The translations under genes were made by a program, and so were the position numbers. 64,000 nucleotides of DNA, from NCBI RefSeq assembly GCF_003441615.1, contig NZ_CP031842.1, positions 1,940,501-2,004,500 of the forward strand, read 5' to 3'. Shown in pieces: positions 17,838 through 28,140 of the stretch. Under the pieces are notes generated by a model that was given only the letters and a program-made list of their open reading frames with translations, ran no database searches and was not told the origin of the DNA. The DNA is from Dechloromonas sp. HYN0024. Its GTDB lineage: Bacteria; Pseudomonadota; Gammaproteobacteria; Burkholderiales; Rhodocyclaceae. The number at the start of each line of letters is the position of its first letter. The first letter of the stretch is position 1.

Positions 17838-20154
17838 TCACCGGCCATGCCAATAACGACGATGTTCATGCCGAAACCCTGATACTGCCAGCCCCTTCCC
17901 GCCCATTGTGATGCTTACCGCACCATCGAGGTCGGTACGCCAGATGGTCGCCCCCATCGCTTCGTACCGGGCCAGCACCTCGCCTTTGGGATGCCCGAAG
18001 CGACTCCGGTAGCCGACCGGGATGACCGTCTGGGCTGCGCCCACAGCCTGCAGAAAAGCTGGTGTCGATGACGTCTTAGAACCATGGTGCGGCACGAGGA
18101 GAAGATCAGCGGCCAGATCACCGGGGTAGCGAAAAAGCAGTGCGGCCTCGTCAGGCGCCTCAATATCGGATGTCAGCAGGAGACGCCGACCGGCCGCCTC
18201 GACCCGCAGCACACAGGACAGGTGATTCGCCTTCCCAGCCACCGCATAAGCCTCGGCCGCCGGATGCAGCACCTCGAAACTTACGCCCTCCCAGACCCAG
18301 CGCTGTCGGGCCAGGCAACGCTGGCCGTCAAGGCCGGCAACCGAGGAGACGATGTCGCCCACGTTCAGTGCGGCCCGCACCGAGGCGATACCGCCGGCGT
18401 GATCGCTATCGCGATGCGTCACCATCAAGCGGTCAATCTGGACGATGCCCAACCAGCGCAGGTAGGGCACGACCACCCGCTGCCCGGCATCCGACTCGGC
18501 GCTGTAAAGCGGCCCCGGGTCATAGATCAGCGTATGGCGATGGGTGCGGATGACGCTGGCCAGCCCCTGCCCGACATCGAGCACGGTCACCCAAGCCTCG
18601 CCCTCGGCTGGCCTGGATACCGGCCAGAACAGGGCCGGCACGAACAGCATGGCCCCCAGCCAGCGCCCCGGCAGGCCACGCGGCAGCAGACAGACTGCCA
18701 CGCCGACCCCGGCGACAAGCACTGCCCACAACGGTGGCGCCGGAGCCACCCAGACCGGCCAGGTGGCACACCATTCGAGAAAGACCATGAGCCAGGCCAG
18801 ACCCTGATGGGCCAGCCAAAGGATAGGCCACCACGGCACCAGCGCCCCGAGCAGGGCGAGCGGCGTGACGACGAAGCTGATCACCGGTATGGCCAGGGCA
18901 TTGGCCAATGGCGAAACCAGCGAAAATTGCTGGAAAACGAGGAGCAGTATCGGTAGCGAAGCCAGCGTTGCGGCCCATTGCACGATGCCCCAGGCGCGGA
19001 CTCTTTCCCGCCAGCCTGAAGCCTCGCCAACCGTTGCCGAGCCGATATACAGCAAGGCGCCGACCGCAGCGAAGGACAACCAGAAGCCTGCTGCCAGTAC
19101 CGCCCACGGATCGAACATCAGCACGACAAGCAAGGCCAGGCAGAGAATCCGGCTTGGCGCAACGATGCGACCCGACAACATGGCGGCCGCTGCAACCAGC
19201 AACAATGTATAGCGTGCGCTGCGCCGGCACGGCGAAACCGGCGAGCAGCGAATAAGCCAGGGCGCCCAGGCAGGCCGCGAGCAGCCCGGCCTTTTGCATC
19301 GGTAGCCGCAAGGCCAGCGCCGGCACCCGCCGCCAGAAGAAGGACACCAGCCAGCCGAAAAGGGCCGCGACCATCGTCACATGAAGCCCGGAAATACTCA
19401 TGAGATGGGTTGTTCGTCCTGTTGAAGGTCGTCCACAATTCGCCGTGAATCGCCTTCTGATCACCGATGACCAGGGCCACCAGCACGCCGGCCCACGGGT
19501 AGGACGTCTCGGGCAGAAGGCGGGCAAAGGAATCCGAATTACCTGACGCAGCCGCTCGAGGGCGTAATCGACCTGCCACACCATGCCATCCATCCGTTGC
19601 GGCAGATTGGGACGAATCGACCCGGTCGCCCGGATATTGCGCTCGAGCAGCCAGGCCTCGTAATCGAAGCCGCCCGGATTGGCATTGCCATGCGGCCGTT
19701 TCAGACGGACGGTAAAACGCCAGCGCTCGCCGGGCCGCACCGCCAGCCGCTCGATCGATGCATCATCGCGCCGGCCGACATACCACGACAGCATGATGCG
19801 TCCGGGAACAGCAACACCTGCCGTTATCACCCGCTCCACGTCAAACTCAAAACGCGTCCCGTTGCTGAAATCCTGCGGCAAACCAGCGACCACGCCGATC
19901 ACCTCAAGATCAACCCCTTCCTGCCCGATAGCAAGTTGGTCAGCCAGCCGGATCTCGGCCCGCCAACTCGCCCAGGCAAACCCCAGCGCGGCGCAACACA
20001 GCAGGGCCAGAACACGAAGCGACGTACCCGACCAGCGCAGGTGCGGCAACACAAGCAGCATGCCGCCGACCGCCCACGGCCCCCATTCGGGGAGGACTGG
20101 CTGCATCTGCAAAGCAAGAACAGCGGCGGCGAAGGAAAGTATGTACAGGCGCAT
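17838..20154 (-). pseudogene. comEC: comEC/rec2 DNA-uptake channel gene, broken by three frame changes
   Basis: ComEC forms the inner-membrane channel for single-stranded DNA during transformation. The N-terminal DUF4131 part reads normally from 20154 to LERLRQVIR. One base then seems lost near 19534, after which DSFARLLPETSYPWAGVLVALVIGDQ continues in another frame. Near 19411-19417, just before HLMSISGLHVTM, the frame changes again (one base gained or two lost). A third change lies near 19206-19209, after AQRTLY. The remaining 455 codons are intact and include the competence membrane domain and the metallo-beta-lactamase-like domain (VLDVGQG, THRDSDHAGG, PHHGSKTSS). No premature stop is seen within the correct frame pieces. 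Either a recent pseudogene or a stretch of poor sequence. Confidence 0.85.
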
Positions 20155-20270
20155 GGCGGGATATTAATCCCGAAATATGCCAATACAATATTTTGGGCGC
20201 CCAACCAAACCGGCCTAATGAATATGAATGCAGGCGTGACGAGTTGGCTGGCGGAGTGAATAATGGCGCC

Positions 20271-20813
20271 ATGCGCCGCACTCTGAAAAAATACCTGCCG
20301 GATCACCAGACGATACGCAACAACCCCTGGTTAAAGCCGTTCGAATCGTCCTTGCTGCACCCCCGGCTATGGCACCTGAACCGGCACTCGGCGGCCGGGG
20401 CGGTGGCGGCAGGACTGTTTTGCGGGCTGATACCCGGCCCGCTGCAAATGCTCGGCGCCGCCATCTGCGCCCTGATCTTTCGCGTCAACCTGCCGCTGGC
20501 CATGTTCGTGACGCTCTACACCAACCCGCTGACGATTGTCCCGCTCTACCTGGTGGCTTACCAGATCGGCCGAATGACTATCGACGACGGCAACGGATTC
20601 ATCGTGCCGCCCGCCTTCAATGCCATCGATTTCATCGGCTGGACGACAGCCATGCAGACCTGGATGCTGGCCGTTGCCAAACCGCTCGGCATCGGCCTCG
20701 TCCTCCTGGCCAGCGGACTCGCGGTACTCGGCTACTTCGCCACGCGAGCCGCCTGGCGACTCTACCTGATCAGCGCCTGGCGACGTCGAAAGACAACGGG
20801 GACCAGGGCCTAG
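20271..20813 (+). CDS. DUF2062 membrane protein
   Basis: A 180-residue protein with the DUF2062 pattern: a basic N-terminus (MRRTLKKYLPDH), HPRLWHLNRHSAAGAVAAGLFCGLIPGPLQM, then LPLAMFVTLYTNPLTIVPLY and a C-terminal pair of membrane helices. The frame is open upstream to 20193, but 20271 gives the normal N-terminus. Function of the family is not established. Divergent from comEC. Confidence 0.85.
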   Translation: MRRTLKKYLPDHQTIRNNPWLKPFESSLLHPRLWHLNRHSAAGAVAAGLFCGLIPGPLQMLGAAICALIFRVNLPLAMFVTLYTNPLTIVPLYLVAYQIGRMTIDDGNGFIVPPAFNAIDFIGWTTAMQTWMLAVAKPLGIGLVLLASGLAVLGYFATRAAWRLYLISAWRRRKTTGTRA

Positions 20814-20836
20814 GGCTTAGTTCCCCGCATCTCGCC

Positions 20837-22852
20837 TCAAGTCCGGAATCGGGCAATCGCCCCGGTCAGCCCCTGCGCCAGCTTGCGCAGCGTTTCCGAC
20901 GTATTCGCGTTGCCGCTCGCTGCTGAACTGTTTTCCTCGGCCATCTGGGCGATACGCTCAACGTTCTGGGCAATATCGGTACTGGCGGAAGCCTGCTCAC
21001 GTAGTGCAACGGTGATTTCGGAGACGGCATTGAGCACCTGGCGCGACTGTGCCTGAACCTGGCCGATAGCCTCGCCCGCCAGCTGCGCCTGGGCAACCCC
21101 GGACGAAACGCGCAAAACGCCTTGCTTCATCGACGATACGGCCGTCGTGGTGCCAGCCTGAACAGCCTCGATCATGGCGGTAATTTCGTGCGTCGACTTG
21201 GCCGTCCGCTCAGCCAGCTTCCTGACCTCGTCGGCGACAACCGCAAAACCCCGGCCCGACTCACCGGCCCGCGCCGCCTCGATGGCGGCATTAAGGGCCA
21301 GGAGATTGGTCTGATCGGCGATTTCCTTGATCGTCCCGACAATCGCTGAAATCTGTTCGGACTGCCGGCCGAGAGCCTCGACGGCTTTGGCCGAGTCATT
21401 GACCGTCTGGGCGATAGCCTGGATTTCATTAACCACCGACTGGACGATTTGACCACCGCGTGTGGCAACCTCATCGGACTCCCGCGAATACATTTGGGCA
21501 TCCTGTGCATTGCGCGAAATGTGATCGATACCGACCGTCATTTCCTCGACGGCAGCCGCCATGCTGGTCGCCGAATCGCTTTGCCGGGCGGTCCCGGCAG
21601 AAATCTGCTGGCTCGACAGGGCCAGTTGCTCGGCAGCCTGATTGAGTTGACGAACGTCCCCCTGCACACCACCGAGCAGACTCCGGAAGGCCGCTGCCAT
21701 GCCGTTGAAATCCTTGCCGGCAGCATGTAGCTCATCGACCCCATCGGTATCGAACTTGGCGGTCAGGTCACCATCGGCCAGACGGCTCGCCCCGCGTGAA
21801 AAATCGCCGACGCTGTTGATCACCGAAAAGTAGGTACCCATACCCAGATAGGCGACGAGCAGGCCAATGCATACCGCCAGCCCGACCTCGAAGGCCAGTA
21901 CCTTCTGCGACTGGCTGAGCCGCTCCTGCAACTGACGTTCGAACTGCGGCATCAGGGTGTCGTACATCACCTTGTAGCCAAGATCGATGACCTGGGTGAC
22001 CATGGCAAAATAATCCTGCGGTGCGGTTGCATATTTCTCGGACAGGATATCTTCGCGCACCAGCGCAAAAATCTTTTCCGCACCCGCCGAAAACTCCTTG
22101 GTTGGCCCCGACAGACCATCCTTGAGTGCCGGTGAAAAACGCATCACTTTTTCCAGGTTGACGTTCTGCGCCTGCAGCGTGCCATCCATCTGCGCCACCA
22201 CCGAGGAAAGATCGACCCGCTGCTGCGGCGACATTTCCTTTTTGGTCAACAAACCGGTCCCCCGCGCCCGCGTCACACCCAATTGCTCGAGCATCGCCGG
22301 CATCTTGGTGACCAGGGTATCCATGAAATAGTAGGTATCCATGATCGGGTCGAGGGTCAGTTGCGTCTCATCGGCCACCGTGACCATGAACTGCAATACC
22401 TTGCCAATCATCTGGGTATGGCGCTTGATGTTCTCGGCGGCCGTCCACGTCAGGCCCTGAGCACCGATCGCATCCCAGTCAGACCGAATCGCCTTCCAGT
22501 CCGCTGTATCACGCAACACCGGCGGCAATGCCGCATCGGTCACCAGAATGGCGGCGGCCACCTCTTTTTCCTTGGCTGCCCGCTTCTCTCTCATCGCCTC
22601 ATTGCCGTTGAGAACCCCCGACGACAAGCCGCGATGCTGTTGCATCACCTGCGCCATCTGGTTGATCGGCTTGAGCATCTGCAGCCCGGCGAGCTCCTGG
22701 CGGGCCGTGTCGATATCGCGATTCAGAAAGGAAAAAACAGAATAGAGCAGGACCACCATGACAACCGATACGGCCGCTCCAAGCAGCAAAAACTTGCTGT
22801 TATAACGAAGCCGGTTCATCAGTGCGATGGCGGGGGAAAAGATCGCTTGCAT
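20837..22852 (-). CDS. Methyl-accepting chemotaxis protein with a NIT-like sensor
   Basis: A 671-residue chemoreceptor. TM1 lies near residues 22-42, a helical periplasmic domain of about 270 residues follows, then TM2 ([21 protein letters not shown]), HAMP ([16 protein letters not shown]) and a cytoplasmic signalling domain with the hairpin tip [41 protein letters not shown]. The periplasmic part begins [22 protein letters not shown], resembling the Arg-containing start of NIT (nitrate/nitrite sensing) domains; this is suggestive only. Start 22852 is preferred over 22885 because GGAG lies just upstream. The upstream 80 bases are strikingly AT-rich, with TTGCCA and TAAAAT elements 15 apart as a possible promoter. 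No C-terminal CheR pentapeptide is visible. Confidence 0.92.
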   Translation of the reverse strand: MQAIFSPAIALMNRLRYNSKFLLLGAAVSVVMVVLLYSVFSFLNRDIDTARQELAGLQMLKPINQMAQVMQQHRGLSSGVLNGNEAMREKRAAKEKEVAAAILVTDAALPPVLRDTADWKAIRSDWDAIGAQGLTWTAAENIKRHTQMIGKVLQFMVTVADETQLTLDPIMDTYYFMDTLVTKMPAMLEQLGVTRARGTGLLTKKEMSPQQRVDLSSVVAQMDGTLQAQNVNLEKVMRFSPALKDGLSGPTKEFSAGAEKIFALVREDILSEKYATAPQDYFAMVTQVIDLGYKVMYDTLMPQFERQLQERLSQSQKVLAFEVGLAVCIGLLVAYLGMGTYFSVINSVGDFSRGASRLADGDLTAKFDTDGVDELHAAGKDFNGMAAAFRSLLGGVQGDVRQLNQAAEQLALSSQQISAGTARQSDSATSMAAAVEEMTVGIDHISRNAQDAQMYSRESDEVATRGGQIVQSVVNEIQAIAQTVNDSAKAVEALGRQSEQISAIVGTIKEIADQTNLLALNAAIEAARAGESGRGFAVVADEVRKLAERTAKSTHEITAMIEAVQAGTTTAVSSMKQGVLRVSSGVAQAQLAGEAIGQVQAQSRQVLNAVSEITVALREQASASTDIAQNVERIAQMAEENSSAASGNANTSETLRKLAQGLTGAIARFRT

Positions 22853-22935
22853 TTCATGTCTCCTGAACGACGTGCGGACGTCCACAACGCAAATGATATT
22901 TTAATAACATTTATTAAAATTTTACACTTGTTAAA

Positions 22936-23613
22936 CTATTGGCAAATAATTCCGTCGTTCAAATTCAAAATGCGATCCGCCTTGGCCGCCAGTCGCTGAT
23001 CGTGTGTCACCACAATGAGGCTCGTCTGCTGCTGGCGTACCCGCTCGATGAGCAGGCCGAAAACGACAGACGCAGTCTGGCTGTCGAGATTGCCGGTCGG
23101 CTCGTCGGCCAGCAGGCACGAAGGATCGCTGACCAGCGCCCGGGCAATCGCCGCCCGCTGACGCTCGCCACCAGACAGCTCGCCCGGCCGGTGTTCAAGG
23201 CGATGACCGAGCCCGACGGCGATCAAGATATCGGCCGCTTTGGCCAGCGCTTCTTCACGCGACATGCGGCGAATGAGCAACGGCATGGCGACATTTTCCA
23301 GGGCAGAGAATTCAGCCAGCAGATGGTGGAACTGATAGACGAAACCAAGGTGAAGGTTACGCCAGTCGCCCCGTTCAACCTCGCCGAGCGCCGAAAAATC
23401 GCGCCCCATCAGTGTTACCTCGCCCGTAGTGGGCGTGTCCAGCCCACCCAGCAAATGCAGCAAGGTACTTTTGCCGGAGCCGGACGCACCGACAATAGCG
23501 ACGGTTTCGCCGGGATTGACGCGCAGGTCGATGCCCGACAAAACCGGCACTTCCAGCCCGCCGCCACGAAACACCTTGGACAGCCCACGGGCGATCAGAA
23601 TCGGCTCACTCAT
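22936..23613 (-). CDS. lolD: Lipoprotein-releasing ABC transporter ATPase LolD
   Basis: LolD powers extraction of outer-membrane lipoproteins from the inner membrane. The 225-residue ATPase has Walker [10 protein letters not shown], the signature LSGGERQR, Walker [13 protein letters not shown] and the switch VVTHD. Start 23613 gives the usual N-terminus; upstream in-frame codons lie inside lolC. It overlaps lolC by 8 bases on the same strand. Confidence 0.94.
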   Translation of the reverse strand: MSEPILIARGLSKVFRGGGLEVPVLSGIDLRVNPGETVAIVGASGSGKSTLLHLLGGLDTPTTGEVTLMGRDFSALGEVERGDWRNLHLGFVYQFHHLLAEFSALENVAMPLLIRRMSREEALAKAADILIAVGLGHRLEHRPGELSGGERQRAAIARALVSDPSCLLADEPTGNLDSQTASVVFGLLIERVRQQQTSLIVVTHDQRLAAKADRILNLNDGIICQ

Positions 23614-24853
23614 AGCGCAGGGCCTCGGCCGGATTGACGCGGGAAGCCCGCCAGCTGGGATAAAGCGTCGCCAGCAGGGCGAGCACAAAAGCGATCAGGG
23701 TGACGCCCCAGACATCGCCCCATTGCAGTTCGGATGGCAGATCGGAGATGTAGTAGACCTCCTTCGACAGGAAATGCACGCCGAGCAGTTGTTCAATGAA
23801 GGGGACGACGGTATCGATATTGAGGGCGAGCAGGACGCCGCCGACAATGCCCATACCCAGCCCGATAAAGCCGACCAGTGCCCCCTGTACGACAAAAATC
23901 GCCATGATTGACAGTGGCCGCGCCCCGAGGGTGCGCAGGATGGCGATGTCGGCCTGCTTGTCGGTGACCGCCATAACCAGCGTGGACACGAGGTTGAAGG
24001 CGGCGACCGCGACGATCAGCGAGAGGATGATGAACATCATGTTCTTCTCGATCTGCACGGCGCGGAAGAAATTGGCGTGGCTTTTCGTCCAGTCATTGAG
24101 GTATGCATCAGCATCGATATAGCGGGCCAGTTCGCGGGCAATGCGCGGTGCCTGGAAAAGATCATCCACCTTGAGCCGCACGCCGGTCACCCGATCATCC
24201 ATCTGGTAGAGCTTCTGCGCATCTTCGAGGTTGATCAGGGCCAGCCCGGAGTCGTATTCATACATGCCGACCTCGAAAATACCGACCACCTTGAAGGTTT
24301 TCAGCCGGGGCATGACACCGGCCGGCGTGACCGTGCCTTGCGGCGCGATCAGGGTCAGTTTGTCGCCGGTAAACACGCGCAGTGAGCGGGCCAGTTCCGA
24401 ACCGAGAACAACGCCGAACTCGCCTGGCCGCAGATCGTCGAGGCTACCGCTCTGAATGGTCTTGCGAAAATCGGCAACGCGGTCTTCCTGATCGGGCAGG
24501 ATGCCGCGCACCAGCGTCCCCTTGACCTGGCCATCGACGCTGAACATCCCCTGCGACTGGACAAACGGTGCGCTATCCCGGACTTCCGGATGCTTCATGG
24601 CCTGCTCGGCAACCAGCGTCCAGTTCGGCAGTTCACCATTGATGCCGGTAATCTGGATGTGCGACGCGACGCCGAGAATGCGCGTCCGCAACTCTTTCTG
24701 GAAACCGTTCATCACCGACAGCACGACGATCAGCGCGGCGACGCCGAGGCCGATGCCGAGCATCGAGATCAGCGAGATAAAGGAAATGAAGTGGTTACGT
24801 TTCTTGGCCCGCGTGTAGCGCAGACCGATCAACAACTCGTAGGGCAATCCCAT
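23606..24853 (-). CDS. lolC: Lipoprotein-releasing ABC transporter permease LolC/LolE
   Basis: A 415-residue permease with TM1 after [41 protein letters not shown] large periplasmic domain of about 230 residues follows, then three C-terminal FtsX-like helices, ending in [18 protein letters not shown]. Those two segments are diagnostic for LolC/LolE. Only one permease gene is present beside lolD, so it may act as a homodimer (LolF-like) rather than as a LolC-LolE pair, unless a partner lies elsewhere. Divergent from the unknown gene at 24923. Confidence 0.93.
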   Translation of the reverse strand: MGLPYELLIGLRYTRAKKRNHFISFISLISMLGIGLGVAALIVVLSVMNGFQKELRTRILGVASHIQITGINGELPNWTLVAEQAMKHPEVRDSAPFVQSQGMFSVDGQVKGTLVRGILPDQEDRVADFRKTIQSGSLDDLRPGEFGVVLGSELARSLRVFTGDKLTLIAPQGTVTPAGVMPRLKTFKVVGIFEVGMYEYDSGLALINLEDAQKLYQMDDRVTGVRLKVDDLFQAPRIARELARYIDADAYLNDWTKSHANFFRAVQIEKNMMFIILSLIVAVAAFNLVSTLVMAVTDKQADIAILRTLGARPLSIMAIFVVQGALVGFIGLGMGIVGGVLLALNIDTVVPFIEQLLGVHFLSKEVYYISDLPSELQWGDVWGVTLIAFVLALLATLYPSWRASRVNPAEALRYE

Positions 24854-24922
24854 GCGGATAAGACCAGGCGATGAAAGTCGCTATGGTACACTTTTTGCCC
24901 GCCTATCCCTTGCCTGCTGCCC

Positions 24923-25960
24923 GTGCGCCTTACCCTGCTTGTCCCCGAACTGATCTGGCCCGAGCCGAACGACCAATTGACCCTCGGGAAGCTGGCTGCC
25001 CCCGGTTTTGAATGGCTGGCCGCCCACGCTGGCTTTTCCCGACAGCCGCGACAGGCTTACGAACACCTGCTGGCGACCCAGTTCGGGCTGGACGACGCCC
25101 CTTTCGGCGCCCTGCGCCGGCTCGGCGAAAGCAATCAGACGGCTGGCGATGACGGTCACTGGCTGTGCGCCGACCCGGTTCACCTGCGCTTCCACCATGA
25201 ACGCATCGTCCTCGCCGATGCCGGGGCCTTCGACCTCGATCTCGACGAAGCTCAGGCCATCGCCGCCGCGCTCAACAGCGAATTCGCCGACATCGGCCGC
25301 TTTCACGTCGCCACCGCCCGCCGCTGGTACCTGCAACTGCACACGCCCACGACGCATCACGCCGAGCCGCTCTCCCACATCGCGGGCCGCCGCCTCGACG
25401 ATGAACTGACCGACAAGAACGGTGTGCTTACGCGCTGGCTCAACGAAGTGCAGATGTTCCTGCACGGCCATCCGGTCAACGCCCGCCGGCAAGCCGAGGG
25501 CAAACCCGCCGTCAACAGTCTCTGGCTATGGGGTGGCGGACCACTGGCGAAGGTGCCGGCCCCGGAGTTCTCCACCGTCTGGAGCGACAACCCGCTGGCA
25601 ACCGGCCTCGCCCTTGCCGCCGACATTGAGGCGCTCCCCGGCGCGGCCAGTCTGGGCAGCCTGCTCGCCGATGCTGAGGCAGATACCAGCCAGCTCGCCG
25701 TCCTCGACACACTGCTACCGTCGGTCCTCACGGAAGACAGCCCCGGCTGGCGCAGCGCCTTCGACGCGCTGGAAAAAGACTGGTTCGTCCCGCTGCGCGG
25801 CGAACTCGGCCGTCGCGTCGACACCCTGACCATCCTCGCCCCAACCATCTATGGCCAACTGACCTGGACGCTACATGGCAAGAACCGCTGGAAATTCTGG
25901 CGCAAGGCCCGCCCGTTGCAAGCCATGGCCAAGGATCTGGCCGAAGGAAACACCCTGTGA
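24923..25960 (+). CDS. Uncharacterised protein, RegA/phosphoglycerate-mutase-like annotation family
   Basis: A 345-residue soluble protein starting with GTG. It resembles betaproteobacterial proteins usually labelled phosphoglycerate mutase or regulatory protein RegA and found next to recJ; I recall the family from this context but see no catalytic motif that would prove a mutase. Conserved-looking segments are FHVATARRWYLQL, LTRWLNEVQMFLHGHPVNARR and VNSLWLWGGG. The stop overlaps the GTG of recJ, so the two are coupled. Function unknown. Confidence 0.72.
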   Translation: MRLTLLVPELIWPEPNDQLTLGKLAAPGFEWLAAHAGFSRQPRQAYEHLLATQFGLDDAPFGALRRLGESNQTAGDDGHWLCADPVHLRFHHERIVLADAGAFDLDLDEAQAIAAALNSEFADIGRFHVATARRWYLQLHTPTTHHAEPLSHIAGRRLDDELTDKNGVLTRWLNEVQMFLHGHPVNARRQAEGKPAVNSLWLWGGGPLAKVPAPEFSTVWSDNPLATGLALAADIEALPGAASLGSLLADAEADTSQLAVLDTLLPSVLTEDSPGWRSAFDALEKDWFVPLRGELGRRVDTLTILAPTIYGQLTWTLHGKNRWKFWRKARPLQAMAKDLAEGNTL

Positions 25961-27657
25961 CCAAACTGACCACCCGCAGCAGCCCGCCCCGCGTCGTCTG
26001 GCAACTTGAACAGCAGGGCCTGCATCCGCTGCTCGCCCGGCTCTACGCAGCGCGTGGCATCAAGGACAAGGCCGAACTCGACTACGAACTGAAGTCACTG
26101 ATCCCGCCAACGGCGCTGACCAACGCCACGGAAGCAGCGCACCTGCTGGCCGATGCCATCGAAGCCGAGGCCAAAATGCTGATCATCGGCGACTATGACT
26201 GTGACGGGGCCACCGCCACGGCGGTCGGTGTGCGCGCCCTCAAGGCACTCGGCGCCGATGTCGATTTCCTGCTCCCCGACCGTTTCAAGCTCGGCTATGG
26301 TTTATCGCCGGAAATCGTCGATGTCGCCGCCCAGCAATCGCCCGATCTCATCATCACCGTCGACAACGGCATCGCCAGCCTCGAAGGCGTCGCCCGCGCC
26401 CAGCAGCACGGCATCGCCACGCTGATTACCGACCACCACCTGCCGGCCGAAACACTCCCCGACGCCGACTGCATCGTCAATCCCAACCAGCCCGGCTGCG
26501 ACTTCCCGTCCAAATGCATCGCCGGCGTCGGCGTCATGTTTTACGTCATGCTCGCCCTGCGCGCCGAACTGCGCGAACGCGGTTGGTTTGCACCCAATGT
26601 CCCAGAACGCCCCGAACCCAACTTCGCCAACCTGCTCGACCTCGTCGCCCTGGGCACCGTCGCCGACGTTGTCAAGCTCGACCGCAACAACCGCATCCTG
26701 GTCAGCCAGGGGTTGAAGCGCATGCGCGCCGGCCAGATGCAGCTCGGCATCGCCGCCCTCTTCAAAGCCGCCGCCCGCGACCCCAAGCGTGCCACCGCCT
26801 TCGACCTCGGTTTCCTCCTCGGCCCCCGCCTCAATGCCGCCGGCCGCCTCGCCGACATGCGTCTCGGCGTCGAATGCCTGCTCACCGACGATCCGGCCCG
26901 CGCCCTGCAGATCGCCCAGCAGCTCGATACCCTCAACCGCGAACGTCGCGAAATCGAGGCCGGCATGCAGGAGCAGGCCCTCGTCCTGCTTGCCTCGCTC
27001 GACACCGAAAGCGCCGCCGCCGGCATCGCGCTCTTTGATGAAAGCTGGCACGAAGGCGTCGTCGGCATCCTTGCCTCGCGCATCAAGGACAAACTGCACC
27101 GCCCGGTCTTCGCCTTCGCACCCGGTGAGGGTGGCATCGTCAAGGGCTCCGGCCGCTCGATTCCCGGCCTGCATCTGCGCGATGCCCTCGACCTTGTCGC
27201 CAAGCGCGCCCCCGGCCTGCTCGTTCGGTTTGGAGGCCACGCCATGGCCGCCGGCGCCACGCTCAGGGCCGAAAACTTCGAACAATTCAGCCAAATGTTC
27301 GCCCAGGTCGCCAGCGAACTCCTCGCCCCCGCCGACCTTACGCGCACCCTGGAAACTGACGGCAACCTTGAAGGCGGCTACTTCTCGCTCGAAACCGCCC
27401 GCCTGCTGGAAAACGAAATCTGGGGCCAGGGCTTCCCTGCCCCGCTATTCATGGACGAGTTTGACGTCGAACAGCAACGCGTGCTCAAGGACAAACACCT
27501 CAAGCTCCGGCTACGCAAAGGCAACACCCGCATCGACGCCATCCAGTTCAATTTCAGCACCCAGCCCGGCAACCGTACCCGCGCCGCCTACCGGCTGGCC
27601 ATCAACGAATACATGGGCGTCGAAAACCCGCAGCTGATGGTGGAACATCTGGAGTAA
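25957..27657 (+). CDS. recJ: Single-stranded-DNA exonuclease RecJ
   Basis: RecJ degrades single-stranded DNA 5' to 3' in recombination and mismatch repair. The 566-residue protein has the DHH-family motifs GDYDCDGATAT (motif I), TVDNGI, TDHHLP (DHH, motif III) and LDLVALGTVADVV (motif IV). The DHHA1 domain contains FGGHAMAAGATL, and a C-terminal OB-like region follows. The GTG start overlaps the previous stop (GTGA). Length and motif order are normal. Confidence 0.95.
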   Translation: MTKLTTRSSPPRVVWQLEQQGLHPLLARLYAARGIKDKAELDYELKSLIPPTALTNATEAAHLLADAIEAEAKMLIIGDYDCDGATATAVGVRALKALGADVDFLLPDRFKLGYGLSPEIVDVAAQQSPDLIITVDNGIASLEGVARAQQHGIATLITDHHLPAETLPDADCIVNPNQPGCDFPSKCIAGVGVMFYVMLALRAELRERGWFAPNVPERPEPNFANLLDLVALGTVADVVKLDRNNRILVSQGLKRMRAGQMQLGIAALFKAAARDPKRATAFDLGFLLGPRLNAAGRLADMRLGVECLLTDDPARALQIAQQLDTLNRERREIEAGMQEQALVLLASLDTESAAAGIALFDESWHEGVVGILASRIKDKLHRPVFAFAPGEGGIVKGSGRSIPGLHLRDALDLVAKRAPGLLVRFGGHAMAAGATLRAENFEQFSQMFAQVASELLAPADLTRTLETDGNLEGGYFSLETARLLENEIWGQGFPAPLFMDEFDVEQQRVLKDKHLKLRLRKGNTRIDAIQFNFSTQPGNRTRAAYRLAINEYMGVENPQLMVEHLE

Positions 27658-27667
27658 GTGATCCGCA

Positions 27668-27746
27668 AAAACCGTGGTCTGACCCCGATATTCGATCGTT
27701 GCCCCTGGCTTTCGCAGATTTAAAACCAGGGACAGACCACGGTTTT
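27668..27746. repeat. REP-like inverted-repeat unit, copies 1 and 2
   Basis: Perfect 14-bp arms AAAACCGTGGTCTG (27668-27681) and its complement (27733-27746) enclose a nested CCCTGG/CCAGGG stem (27703-27708 with 27726-27731). Bases 27722-27746 form a complete 25-bp imperfect palindrome that recurs at 29334-29358 (two mismatches, opposite orientation) and 34773-34797 (one mismatch); 27668-27687 is a half copy. Confidence 0.8.
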
Positions 27747-27774
27747 ACCCGCAGCCCCCCTGGTTCACCGCTGG

Positions 27775-27963
27775 TTAAAACTCATTCGTCAGCATCACCA
27801 GCTTTTCAGAGACCACACTACCGCCCTGCCGTAACTGGATCTTCACTTGCAACGGCAACTTGATATCAGCGCCCTTGGCGATGGTGAAGGTCTTGTCGGT
27901 CGGGTTGAAGACTAGCTGCGTCGGCAGCGGCGCGTCGTTGGCCAGCACCGTCGTCAGTTGAGA
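27775..27963 (-). pseudogene. C-terminal remnant of an adhesin-like protein
   Basis: A 62-codon open frame on the minus strand ends in TAA at 27775 and is preceded directly by TAG. It has no start codon of its own near the 5' end. The translated segment includes APLPTQLVFNPTDKTFTIA and ends SEKLVMLTNEF, a pattern like the last repeat of large adhesin or FHA-type proteins (xPLPxWLxFdPxTxTFx). Codon usage resembles real coding DNA, so it is probably the tail left after deletion of a large surface protein gene. The assignment rests on motif resemblance only. Confidence 0.45.
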
Positions 27964-28062
27964 CTATTCAGCGGTGACTACCGTCTTCTTTGCGAAAAAT
28001 GAAATCAGAACTCGAATTTGTTGATCTGCGTCAATCGCCGAAAATAAATTTCGCGAAGGCCC

Positions 28063-28089
28063 TAAAGAATCCCTAAAGTTATCCGTTAA
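28063..28089 (+). promoter_or_regulatory. Candidate sigma28 (FliA) promoter
   Basis: TAAA at 28063-28066, a 15-base spacer, then TCCGTTAA at 28082-28089, which matches the FliA -10 GCCGATAA at 6 of 8 positions. It lies 52 bases upstream of the gene at 28141, which is followed by flaG, a flagellar gene. Confidence 0.5.
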
Positions 28090-28140
28090 CAGGGATCGTG
28101 AAGGGGTAAATCCGCCCCGGCTTTCGTGAAGGAGTCTGTC

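Larger units (their letters stand above)
27658..28140. other. Long intergenic region with repeats, a gene remnant and a promoter
   Basis: This 483-base gap between recJ and the next gene holds three things entered separately: a REP-like inverted-repeat unit (27668-27746), an adhesin-like 3' gene remnant on the minus strand (27775-27963), and a sigma28-like promoter (28063-28089). Bases 27967-28062 are AT-richer and show nothing I can name. Confidence 0.7.

Noticed and set aside
26302..27294. 330-codon frame opposite recJ
   Set aside because: Antisense shadow of recJ, Gly/Glu-rich composition, no start signal.
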